Of a DNA stretch of 64,000 nucleotides, positions 46,517 to 57,250 are shown one piece after another. Under the pieces are notes generated by a model. The model saw nothing but the letters and a program-made list of their open reading frames with translations, searched no databases and was not told where the DNA came from. Source of the stretch: Mycteria americana (lineage: Eukaryota; Chordata; Aves; Ciconiiformes; Ciconiidae); assembly GCF_035582795.1 (NCBI RefSeq), contig NC_134373.1:14096001-14160000 (forward strand). Direction: 5' to 3'. A program made the position numbers and the translations under genes. Position 1 is the stretch's first letter. Each line of letters starts with the position of its first letter.

Positions 46517-48999
46517 TACTGGAAGTGTCAGGGCAAGAGTAAGTGGACAATCATATTCCTTGAATGCCTGAGGCAAAGCAAGATTAACTGCTCTGCTGAG
46601 TTTTGGCAACCAGGGCTCCGTGTTGGTGCCTGGGCAGATCTGCCCGGGAGAGGGCAGTGATGCACAGACTCACACTCTGGCAAGGGGTGCTGGTGGCTTG
46701 CATAAACACTGACTTAATAGCCATCTCCTGCACATACAGCTGAACTGTTCTTCTTCTAACTTAGTTTATTCTAAATGTGAAGTGTTTAATACAAGCTAAA
46801 CAAGTGCGATACCACTGGATAGAAGTGTGAGGCTGCTTTGACCCTTTCCAGTTCAGGTGTGAGAAGTGTTCAGTGTCATGATTTTTCTCTTTACTTCCAC
46901 ATCAGCAAGGAGGGAGCAGTGTCCTTCTGAGGAGCTTTCAGGTGCTGTCAGGCCAGCATCAACGTAACTGGGAGCCCTTAGCCTGCTCTTCACCATAATA
47001 GCCGTGGTGGGGAAAGTACAATATATCAGATAGGAAGGACCATACAGACAGGTAGATATTAGATATGACACAGAATAATCACTCAAATGCCAGTCACAGT
47101 AGGGGGATTTCAGTGGAATATGACAGCCAGAAACATGCTCTCCTGCTGGAATAGATGCTGTTCAGGAAGCCATACAAGGGGGCTCTTGCAAAGGGCTGAA
47201 GATGGGTACTCATTACAGTATGTTGACTTCATAGATACCTGGGCTTATTTACTACAGTTTTCCCAACATTAAGTGCTGATGATTACTATGATTAACAGCT
47301 CAGTCTAGTTTGTGGAATAGATGATACCAGGATATACCTGGGTGCAGAGGGCTGAAGTTTTTCTCCTCAGTATCTTGTAATTGCATAAAGCTGGATTGCT
47401 TGGGCTTTACTCTTAAAGGATGCAGCAAGTACCAAAAGATGCTGTTATTTGCTCTCTTATACGTGACACTGTAGAGAATCCTCTGGCCAAGGCAGTCATG
47501 TTCCTTTATCACCAAAGTGGTTCATCTCCATGAACACCAATGGCATTTTCTTTAGCTGGGTTCCCTGTAAATTTTGTCAGCCTTTTTTTTTTTTTTTTTT
47601 TTTCCCCATCTTTTTATTTGTGCCCTAACAATAGAAGTTGAAATGAAAAAAGATGAGACTATTATAGCACATACTCTTCAGGATTTACAAAATGGTTGAT
47701 CGTGTTCTTTGATGTACTCTGAACATGTGTACAATGATGGATACATGGAGCAAAGAGGATTTTAGCTCTCAGGACAGTATTTGTATAGGAGTTGCAAGCT
47801 ATGGGGAAAGTATACCTGTGGGTCACGTTTATGCCCTTGCTCCTCATACCGAAGAGAGAAAGAGCCTTGAGGCTGCTCTAACTTGTATCTAACTGCAGCT
47901 GCACCTGAATGGCTACAACATCAGCCAAAGATCTCAGGAATGCATCAGCAACAAAATCTTGCTTCTTTCCCCACTCTGCTACTTGCTAATTAAGTTAGCA
48001 TTGAGATGAAGAGTCACTGAGAGGAGTGCAGAGGCAGACACGGAAGGTCTGGCTGTAACTTCTGTTCCGAGGAGAAAACAAAAGCAAGTTTCTAGCAGCA
48101 ACAACTAGCAATAGCCAGTTGTTAGAGGCATTTTTTTTAAAGTAGAGTCAGCAGATTACATTTGTGAAAGGTCTGGCATCTCAGACTTCTTCTAGATGGG
48201 ATCAGTTTCAGGTCTCTCTATCCAAACCTTTCCAGGGGAGCTGGGGCTGGAAGCCATTGCTGTATAACATCTGTTCACTGATCTCACTCCAGCTTCAGTA
48301 TTTTCTTCCGACAGCATTTGCTGCCCAGCAAGGAGCTCACGTAGGCTGTATCTATATTGCATGCAAGCAATGCCTTGAGAGATCCCTGAATTGGCTGGGC
48401 GCTCCACAGAGTTGTGCTGCTATGCAGAGGGACTGGCCTAGGCTGTGGGTACAGGATGGCTGCTAGCACAGTGCCACAGCTAGGTGAGTTAAGTGCTGTA
48501 CAGCACTGAGGTGTCTGTATTACTCCCAGTTCCAAAGCTGGTGGGATTGGCACTGGCTAGGGGATCTCTGCACTGAGGTGTGTCTCATAGTATAGATATT
48601 CCTCTTGTCTGCTGTATTAAAGGCTTCACAGGGAGAGTGAGCAGTGTCCTGAGACCAGAATCAGGTCAATGTCTGTGACTGGGAAGCTGGAGAGACCATG
48701 GACTGCACCAAAACAGGCCACGAAAGGCCAGGAAACTGGTGGGACCAGGACAAGGAGAAAGATGGGCCTGGAGCAAAGGCAGGCAGGGAAAGCAGAGCAA
48801 AGACATGTCAGGAAATGAACATTCAGCTGCATCCCTTAAGGCTGCCTATATCCCCATAACATGGGGAGGCTGAACACAGTGCCCTGGCGATCCCAGTTCT
48901 TAGATTCTTTGCATACAGAAGCCATATCAGACTGATCAGGAGATGAGTTCATTAACAACTTAATTTCTCAGTCCCTATCACTGTAGAGTTTAAGTGTTC

Positions 49000-49135
49000 T
49001 CAAACGTATCCTCACAGCAGCATTCTCCTTTCTGAACAGGGAGATGGAGATGTGGAGACAGAAGCAGCTTGCCTAAACTCACACAGGAAGCCCATGGCAT
49101 GCCGAAGGAGTAAAGGCAGAAAGTCACCACCCTAA
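49000..49135 (+). mobile_element. Probable ancient MIR/L2-type SINE or LINE 3' fragment
   Basis: The run ATCCTCACAGCAGCATTCTC, then GGAGATGTGGAGACAGAAGC, AGCTTGCCTAAACTCACACAG and GAAGCCCATGGCA follows the familiar MIR/L2 landmark order (atcctcacaacaacc…, gaggaaactgaggc…, aacttgcccaaggtcacacag…, agtggca). The copy is old and diverged. Such relics are known in bird genomes. Confidence 0.5.
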
Positions 49136-52100
49136 TCTGGCCTTCCTGTCTTTAAACCTTTCCAAATGGGGCTGCATGGACAGGCAAAAATGTCACACAA
49201 TTGCTGCTGTCCCCCCTGTTCTTGTGGGGCCTTGGTCTAGCTGGCTGCTAAGCGGGTGAGTACTTCTTCCCTGTACCACTGTTGTTGGCCAGGAGAATGG
49301 CCAGCAGGAATGAAAAGCAGAGGGCAGGCGCAGCAAGTGCCAGTTGAGGGCATTAGAGGGAAAGGTATTTGCTAAGCTGGCAAAGCAAGACCTGTTTTGT
49401 AGAGAAAGAAGAGCTGAAAGGATACGAAGACAAAGCAGGGAAGTTACATTGAACTAAACCAGGATGTGTTTGCAGAGATTAATAGCTGCTTCCTGTCCCA
49501 TATTTCAATATGTCTTCTGCTTGCAGTAGTTTGCAAACATACTCAAACGATTTTCTGGAAAGGCATCTTTTACTCCTCCTTACTCCTGTTCATTTTCCCC
49601 TGGGTTTCAAGGCACGGGTGCAATTGAAAAAAATGGCTCAAATCTACATTAATGAGCTCAAACACAATTCAGGGCACAATCCAAAACTGCACAGCCAATG
49701 CAGTTCATTGTTTTAGTGGGATTCAGATCAGATCTCAGTTAGATAGTTTAATTAAAGTGTGACAGGATAACAGCAGTAGAGTGAAGTAGAGCAACTTGGA
49801 AGGAATCCACTTACACTCATTGTCTGTTAGCCTCAAATGTGAGCAGAATTAATACAAAAAGAGGAGGGAAAACTGGGGAGAAAATATCCCTGTACTGAAC
49901 TATAGGTGTTAAAGAGCAAATCTAAATAGAACTGGCTTGACAAGGTCCAAGGTAGTCATTCCCTACTCCCTGCAGGAACTATACCTGAAGGAGAATAAAT
50001 TGGACAAAGACTTGCCGACAAGGTGATGGCTCTCAGACTTTTGTTCCGAGACCTTATTTGCTGTGTTCCCATCTCTTTCATACTAGATGCCTCACCTTCA
50101 ACTGTACTATTCTGGCTGAAGTTCTAAGAAATAGACCCACCAGCCTCTCATTGCCCATCCTACCTCCATCACTGCTGCGAGCTCTCTTCCATTCTACCAC
50201 AGGACCATCTCATTTCAGCCTGCCATGCACAAGCTTCTCGCTGAGTTTTCCTTCATACGGGGTCTCAAAACTCCCCTTTCTCATGACAAATCTCTTTGTC
50301 TGCCTTGGCCATCCCTCCTTTCCCATGCTGCAATTGCTTTTTCTGTGGTACCCATATCTTCTAAGCCATAAACCAACTTTTTTTTTTTTCCCACCTCTCC
50401 ATTCATTTCCCCTTGCTTTGGATATCAGTGAGATCTCAAGTCTCCCTTCTGAGTCACTCTTTTGTTTTTGTTCAAATATCATCTTCGTCTGCAACAAAGC
50501 TGACTGTATTATCTGCTAGTAGCAAAGAAGGATGACATTTAAAGACACTTAGAAAGCAAAACCCACACCAATCAGAGGCCAGGTCATGTGCTCCTAGTAA
50601 CCCATTGCTTTATGTATCAGTGTATTAACGCCCTCATTTAGATTGCAAAATCCACAGGCAAAGGCAGTTCCTCTGTATATGTTTAATGATTATTCCTCTA
50701 AAAAGAAAAAGAGAATACGAACAGAAACTTTGACTAACATGCAGAATGAAATGCTGAAAATAGGACTGATTTTCTGTTTCAGGAGTGTGATCCTCCAGAC
50801 ATTTCAAAAGAGGGAGAAGGAATACCACTGATCTCAGAACACTGTAGTGAGACTCTGGAGAAAGAACTGTATCCGCTTCTTAGCTCTGCCATGGCAAGAA
50901 TGACCTCAGGTATTGTTATTACATTTCCCTATGACTTAGCTCTCGATGTGTAAAGGGTGATTGCTCTCTCTTTGACTTGCAAGGTTCTGAGATGTTTTGA
51001 TCCTATAGAGAGGAGTCAGAGGAGCACCTATGAAAAGTTTCTTTTGTTACAAGAGATGCAGTTAGTGGTGAAATGTTGAAAGGAAAAGGCCAAAATCATG
51101 AAAATTTCAAAACTACCAAGCCCTCAGGAAACAAGGGTGAAATGCTGTGTGGAGTCTGTTTCTTCAGACCAGAGTCTTGTGGTTTAAGCAGTGAGGAGTT
51201 TCCACATATCTTTCTTCCTCTGCTTGTGATAAACCTTTAGCACCAGGACATTTGCCTAAGTGGAGAGGGCTGGGTGGGCACCTGTACAGAGAAGTTTGTC
51301 ATTCCATACCTGAGCTGAATAAAACCATTTCTCATAACAAAAGAGGCAGCACTGACATTGGGTGGCTCACCAGTGCCTGTTCCTGAGACTGCTGACATGC
51401 ACATGTACAGGTGTACAGGCACGCAGGCACTGCTTTGTCTCTGCAGTCCATGGGCCAGTTGTACGGTACAACCGTCCATTAGGGGTGCATCATTTGAAGG
51501 TGAGGTAGAATAGCACAATGGCCAGGGCTTGGCTTCAGTAAAAGACCTGCACAAACTTGGGGGAATAATTTCCTTTTATTGTTCTTTAGTTTCTCATTGG
51601 CTAAAAATGAGTCTAGCTGTTCTCAACCTTGTATCCACAACACCTTGCACACTGTAGCTGAAAAAGGCTATATCGTTCATTATTCATATATGTGTGTCAC
51701 TACAGTTCACTGTTTGAATGCTGTCTTTTGCAGAGACCTCCTGAGACTTCTTGTCCACATTCACTGTTTAAGTCACCAGCGTGCATCTGACCCTGTAATA
51801 TCGCAAACTGCCTCAGAAGTTGGCCCCTTACAACTGGTGTTTGAAGATGGGGACAGTCTAGGAGCCCTCAGAAGGATTCTAGCTGCATGCTCCTGAAAGT
51901 GGCTCTGAAGGATCTTGGGATGGAGGTTCATGCTGGCTTTTGCCTCAGTCCATCTCTCCATCACCAGAAAAGCGCCCACAGCCAGGAGGTAGGAGACATT
52001 GGCCTGTGCTAGATCCCAGCCTGCCTTCTCCAGTGGTGTGGGGAGGGGAGGCTGCTCCGGTCCTGCCTTCCCAGCAGCATCTCCCAGTCGCAGCTGCTGG

Positions 52101-52180
52101 ATAACGGACAGCAGCCCCAGGTTCTGCTGCGAGAACTTAATCTGCACTGTCGTCCCTCATTACTGCCACTCCGTGCCGTC
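49136..52180. other. Intergenic stretch with nothing recognised
   Basis: Mixed-composition sequence. A 153-codon open frame at 50058-50519 is low-complexity, Ser/Leu/Phe-rich and pyrimidine-driven, and has no recognisable domain. I see no RNA gene or repeat of note. Confidence 0.5.
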
Positions 52181-52199
52181 GTGTCCAGCCATGAAGGGT

Positions 52200-53550
52200 C
52201 ACAGGATGACATGAGAGAGGTCGGCGGGGGAGTGTATAAAAGGGCCTGGCAAGCACCGGGAAATATGGAAAGGCTAAAAAGAGAACAGCTACCCAAACGA
52301 TGCTCCCAGCGGCTCGGTGGGGATGGGGCTGAAAGCGGCTGGGTTCACACTAAGTTTTCCCGAAGGTCACTCTGCAATATGGTAACTCCCAGCTCGGCTG
52401 TCAGTGCCCATAAAGGCAGCTCTCCTCACGGTGCGGGGGGGGGGGAAGGAGGTTTGTTTAGAAGCATTAGCGGGCCCCTCCCCCGGCCCCATTAGTGGCC
52501 CTTATTAAACCAACACAGACAAAGAGCAAAGATGCCCTCGTTAATGGAGAGTCTCCGATAATTACTCTGCTCTGCCGCTTCTTTTGGGTCCTGAATGGCC
52601 TTTGAATAATGTTTCTCTTGCTGTGGTTGCAGACAATGCCCTCGCAGACTGCTTTAAGCGGTGCCAATCCCATTAGCAGAAGAATAGCAAAGCTTTCTGG
52701 TTGTGCGGGTGTGTGTGCTCACGGGGAGGACAGCGGGCCCGCAGTGGGAACCGGGCTACGCTGCCCACCGCTTCGCTCGCCTCACTTGCCCTCCACGGCC
52801 CACGAAAGCAAAGCAGGCGAGTGCTGGGCGAAAGTCCATCTCGGAAACAATCTCCCTGTTTAAGCTGCACCCGAGCCAGAGGGCTTGCGAGAGCCGTGCA
52901 GGCCCTCGCCGCAGGAGCGCAGGGACGGGCTTGTCTGCTCGCCAAAAGGGAAGGGAAGGGAAGGAAGAGCTGGGGGGCAGAACCCCGCAGGACTGAAGGA
53001 GAGGAATGCCTCCAGCCTCTCCTCGTGTTCCCCAGGCACGGCTCTCCTCTTGCACCCACACAAGACACCAAAGGGGACGGAGGCCCAAGAGTCTCCAAAA
53101 TCAGAATCAGGCTGTGCTGCTGCTTTACCGTACAGAGGAAATGAGGTGACAGTCACCCCTCTGCATCCAGTTGATTACAGAGCATGACAATGGCTATACT
53201 GCCCAATTTTGGGAGGGTTAATTTTGTGCTCCACACCCCAAGCCGGAAGCTAATTAGTGTGTTCAATAGGTAGCTATCAACCAAACTTGGAGAAGTCGGA
53301 ATAACTCTACCCGAGACTTTCTCTTTGATCTCTCCTTCTGCATGATAAGTGAAAATAGTGTATAGCTGGGCTGGCTGCGGTGTTTAATTTAATCATCTGA
53401 TGGTGTTTATTTTCACAAACATGAACTCAAGGAACAATTATCAGAAAGGCTTCATCTTGTGCTGAACGTGCCAGTTAATGGCCTTTCTGTGAGGTAATAG
53501 CTTCTATGTAGGGAGTCAGTAATTAAAATGTGTGAAAAAGGCCCCTTCTT
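52200..53550. promoter_or_regulatory. Candidate regulatory block (CpG-raised, motif-dense)
   Basis: The left half (about 52220-53050) has raised GC and CpG, giving spurious overlapping open frames on both strands. From 52485 to 53540 the sequence is dense in developmental-factor motifs: CATTAGTGG, GTTAATGG, GATAATTACT, CTAATTAG (near 53250), TTTAATCATCTGATGG, TGTTTATTTTCACAAACATG and GAACAATTAT. This texture is typical of conserved vertebrate enhancers. Conservation itself cannot be seen from one sequence. Confidence 0.35.
52235..52242 (+). promoter_or_regulatory. Consensus TATA box (TATAAAAG)
   Basis: TATAAAAG followed by GGC lies in a GC-rich setting (GGTCGGCGGGGGAGTG upstream). A start site would fall near 52265. 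No recognisable open frame follows, so any transcript would be non-coding or would have its coding exons elsewhere. Confidence 0.35.
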
Positions 53551-56440
53551 CAGAGGCAGCGGGGAAAGACAGTGGGTCTAATGCTCAGCTGGTGTGAACT
53601 GGCAAGTCTGTCAATGGCCACAACAAATGGGCATTGCTCCTTCCCCATTATGCCAGCAAGGGATGTGCTCAGAGGGTTCTTGAGAGTTTCCCAGTTTGAG
53701 AAAGATGTTTGGATTCTTATCAACAGGAGCCAAACTCAGGAATACATGGTACAATGATCTGGTCTTTGGAAGAGGATTCTGCAGTGCTCATGGGAGATGT
53801 TCAGATCTAAAGAAGAGTACTTGGTCCTGCAAACTCTCCCACAAGGAAAGCAGCTAAGTTAAGTTTCTAAGTGTTAACAGATAGAGCCATTTTCTCCCTC
53901 TTTTGGTGTTAAGTCTCTAGACTTCCAGAACAATAATCTAAAAGCTAAGAAAAAGCTGACATTTGAGACATTCCAAGTAGAAGGAAGATGAGATTTCCTT
54001 TATGTCTTCATCGCGTGGACTTATAGGGCACAATTTGTTTACTTGTAGTTAACCACCAGATGGCTGTGTGCACTCTGCTCAGTTTTGGGCCATATGGTTA
54101 TGGTTGACGAGAAAGGGGGACAAAGCTGGAAGTCAAGCTGTGCAGAAGGTTCTGTTGGCTAGCCACTTCCACGTCTTTAACCAGTATATCCTGCTTGAAA
54201 CAGCTCGTGATTTCACGTTAGAGGATGGTGATACACTTAAACAGTGAAAATTGCAAAATCTGGAACTTGCGTTCCTAAATATATATAATAATAACAACAA
54301 ATTTTTTTCCAAGGTTCGTATTTCTTCAGCATTAAAGCACGTTATCCTGCAGCTTTGAAGGATAACATTGGTCATTTACTCTTTTCCACTGGCACACAGA
54401 CTGCAGGAAGATAAATCTCTCCAGACTAGAGAAAGAAAATGTAGTCACCTGTTCTCAGATTCAGTTGTTTTAAGCTGTGGTAGAGGGATGTGTGATGGAT
54501 CACAGATATAAAAATGTGATTTAGAAAGGGGATGTAATCTCTTCCTCCTGTCAATAAAAGGGTGACAATTGTTTATAAAGTGCTTCTCAGACAGAATGGA
54601 AAATTAAAAACTTGAACCCAAACTGTTCCCTAGCAGCCAGTGTAAGAAAGGTGCATGTTAATTGCATTTTGCCTAGGAAATGGAAAGTGTTACCCATCCC
54701 AGTACCTTTGCAGAGGGTTTCCAGCAGAAAAGAACAGAGTTAGGTCTATCTAGAGCTGACAAAAGTGCTCTTTAGGGGGCTGAGAAGGACAAAATTAAGA
54801 GACCAGTATCGGCCGCTTTCACTATGTGTTCCCCCTCTTTCCTGAGGGAACACAGTGTTTCCTACAGACCCCCGCACTGCACAAGGCAATGCCGCAAGGA
54901 TGGGGGGGGCCCTTGGTGCTGGGAAGCATCTGGCAGGGCATGGAGCCCTGGCAGGAGGTGCCTTTCCCATCTCCTGCACAGCAAAGTGCTGGGGATTGCA
55001 CAATGTGAACCATTGCCATGCCTGGATGTGTTTGGCAAATGGGGTCCCAAGGAGCCCTGTGGGACATACTAGGGTTTAGGAAAAAGAGAGGGGCAGGAAT
55101 AGTGCCTGACTGCACTGCATGCCTGGGACTTGACTTGGCTGCTAAGACAACTGGGATCGTTTTGGGTTCATGGCACATGGTTACTGTCCTTCCAGATTTA
55201 TGGCTACCAAGTGTCTCTGGGAGTCTGTTTTTGATCAGAAAGGTGATTGTTCTTGAACAAGGCCTCTCTGCTGTCCTCCCCTTAAAAAAAATGACATCTA
55301 TGCCCTTCTGCAGCCTGAAATCACTTTTCCATTACAGGTGGAAAATGATATATGGGCCACTTCCCAGAAAACTATCTAAGTATGAGTGTAATGTTAAACA
55401 TGGGCAATTTCTCCTCAACACAGCAGTGAAATCAGAACCAGGGGAGGGATGGATTTTTACACTTCTCTTTTGAGTGCAGCTTACACTGCCTACCTGCTCT
55501 CCTCCCTTGACATTCGTGTCTCCACAGGTGATGGACCAGCGTGCCCTGTGCCTCCCGCACGTGTATGCTGGGCCTGGAAGGGGAACTCGTAGTTCATAGT
55601 TGGCAGAGAGGCAAAGTTCTGAAGCATCATCAGACCCGGGAGTCCTAGAGAGCCTCTTTCCTTCTGAGGAGCCCAAGAGATAAATGTCTCAGTACCATTT
55701 GAGAAAAGGCTGGATGGTGATAAATAACACATCAAGTGAAGATACTGCCTCGTCCTTTGAGGGATCACGGTGCATACAGTTGAATTAGAATAAAAAGATC
55801 AATCTTGGACTGTTACCCAGTGAAGAAGCCATTCATCTTTAGGAGGAGGACTTGAAATGTATGGTGCTCTAATAATATATTATTTGTAAAGGCCAAGATT
55901 AATTAATTTTGTCAGATAAACTGTCAGATAAAAGGCTCTCGTTCATCCTTGGTGTCACTGAAATGAGGTAACCCATATGAACACAACTTTGTTAATTGTG
56001 CCAGTCACATTTTGCAGTATATACTAAATGGTTGGGGTGTGATGATGAGAGGAAAAACTACTGAGGGAGGATGGAAGCTAACCTAACACCTGCCTTTTGT
56101 TGTGGATTGTGAATCCTCTTTATGGACTTGGTTCAGCACCACGTTTTCATGCACTAACCTTGTCTCTGCTGCTCAGCGCAGCACCGCTGACTCCCCTGGG
56201 ACGCAGTCAGTGAAACAGCACAGCGTCTGTGATTTTAAATGTGTACATGGTGCTATTCAGAATTGGTCTGCGTACACCAGACATCAAAATTCAGGTACAT
56301 CCCTCGTCTGCACATGTGTATTTCTCACCATGAGGTTATTTTTACCGGATGTGTATTGTTGGGTGGGGTGCCGTGCTACATACCAATGAAATAAGCGATT
56401 TGTAATTGTCTTATAACTTTTTGTTTTCTTTGGGTAACAG
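53551..56440. other. Intergenic stretch with nothing recognised
   Basis: No gene, RNA or clear repeat. Overlapping frames at 54.8-55.5 kb on both strands are mutual shadows without recognisable protein content. Confidence 0.5.
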
Positions 56441-56729
56441 GTTGTGCCAGAGATCTTTTTGCTGCCCTGTAGCGATATGAATTCACGTGCCGTGCGGCTC
56501 CCTGCAGCATTCACGCCTCGGTAAGTGTGCTTGCGCTTGGGATTGTTAAAAATCCGTTTAGGATTTTGCGTTTTCCATCTCTCCTGAAGTCCAGTATCAG
56601 CTCCCTGAGAGTCCCAGCTGCTTTAAACATGGGAAGGTCCAACTTTACCCCTTATGTTTATATAGGAAAACCTGACGGGTTTTCCGTTATTATTTTTTTA
56701 AGGGGAAATAAGAAGCTGGCGGGTTACCG

Positions 56730-57250
56730 GGACACGCGGTGACCCGGCGCCGAGCCGCCCTCCCGCCGCTACCAGCGCTGGCGCAAGGCCGCAGGGCTGC
56801 CCGCGGCTGCCGGCTCTGCCCGGGCAGCTCCGCCCGGGCCTCCCCGAGCGCCGGGGCTCCCGGCTGGGCGGGCGGCGGCGGCGGCAGGAACCTTGGTGCC
56901 GCGGAGCCGTTTCCCGCGGCGGCCGGGACGGCTTTGCGGCAGGACGCGGCCCCGCCGCCCGGCAGCAGCGCGGTGGCGAGGAGGGGCCGTGCCTGCGCGC
57001 CGGCGGCTCCGCTCCGCGCCGAGCCGGGCCGGGGCGAGCGCGGGGAGCCCCTCCTCGGAGCACCGGCAGAGCGCGGCCCCCGGGCGGCAGGTAAATACTC
57101 CCTTTGGTCCGTGGTCGATTCGGGGCTTGAAGGGTCTGCGAGGTTCCCCAGCGCCGCCGGGGCGGGCAGCCGGGCCGGGCGTCCCGCAGCCTTCGCCGTG
57201 CTGCCTGCCCGCCGAGCGCGTATGCGGGCTGTGTGCGAGGACCCGGGCGC
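56730..57250 (+). promoter_or_regulatory. CpG island, probable promoter and non-coding first exon of the next gene
   Basis: About 500 bp of very GC- and CpG-rich sequence, abruptly distinct from its AT-rich flanks. It has a (GGC)5 run at 56871-56885 and a GC box GGGGCGGG at 57159-57166. A good donor, GGCAG|GTAAAT, at 57090/57091 suggests transcription left to right with a first exon ending there. No ATG lies on the plus strand between 56700 and 57090, so such an exon would be untranslated. The gene following CARF on the same strand in mammals is NBEAL1, a large BEACH-domain protein, which makes it the expected owner. That is inferred from gene order alone. Confidence 0.65.

Larger units (their letters stand above)
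36178..48999. other. Intergenic stretch, mostly unremarkable
   Basis: No recognised gene. Notable structures are the 3 x 23-bp repeat (40224-40292), a 20-bp near-palindrome (40979-40998), a CA-rich microsatellite (about 42456-42482), a CTTGG-rich patch near 43340, the 12-bp-stem hairpin (46490-46516) and a T run at about 47583-47602. Open frames up to about 125 codons occur on both strands without recognisable content. Confidence 0.5.

Noticed and set aside
50058-50519. 153-codon frame on the plus strand
   Set aside because: Low-complexity Ser/Leu/Phe/Pro content from pyrimidine-rich DNA, with no domain or conservation cue.
52673-53187. Several 100-147-codon frames on both strands
   Set aside because: Mutual shadows in a CpG-raised block, with no recognisable protein and no consistent splice structure.
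55018-55473. 151-codon frame on the plus strand, with antisense frames
   Set aside because: Multiple mutually exclusive frames, and no splice sites or motifs supporting any one of them.
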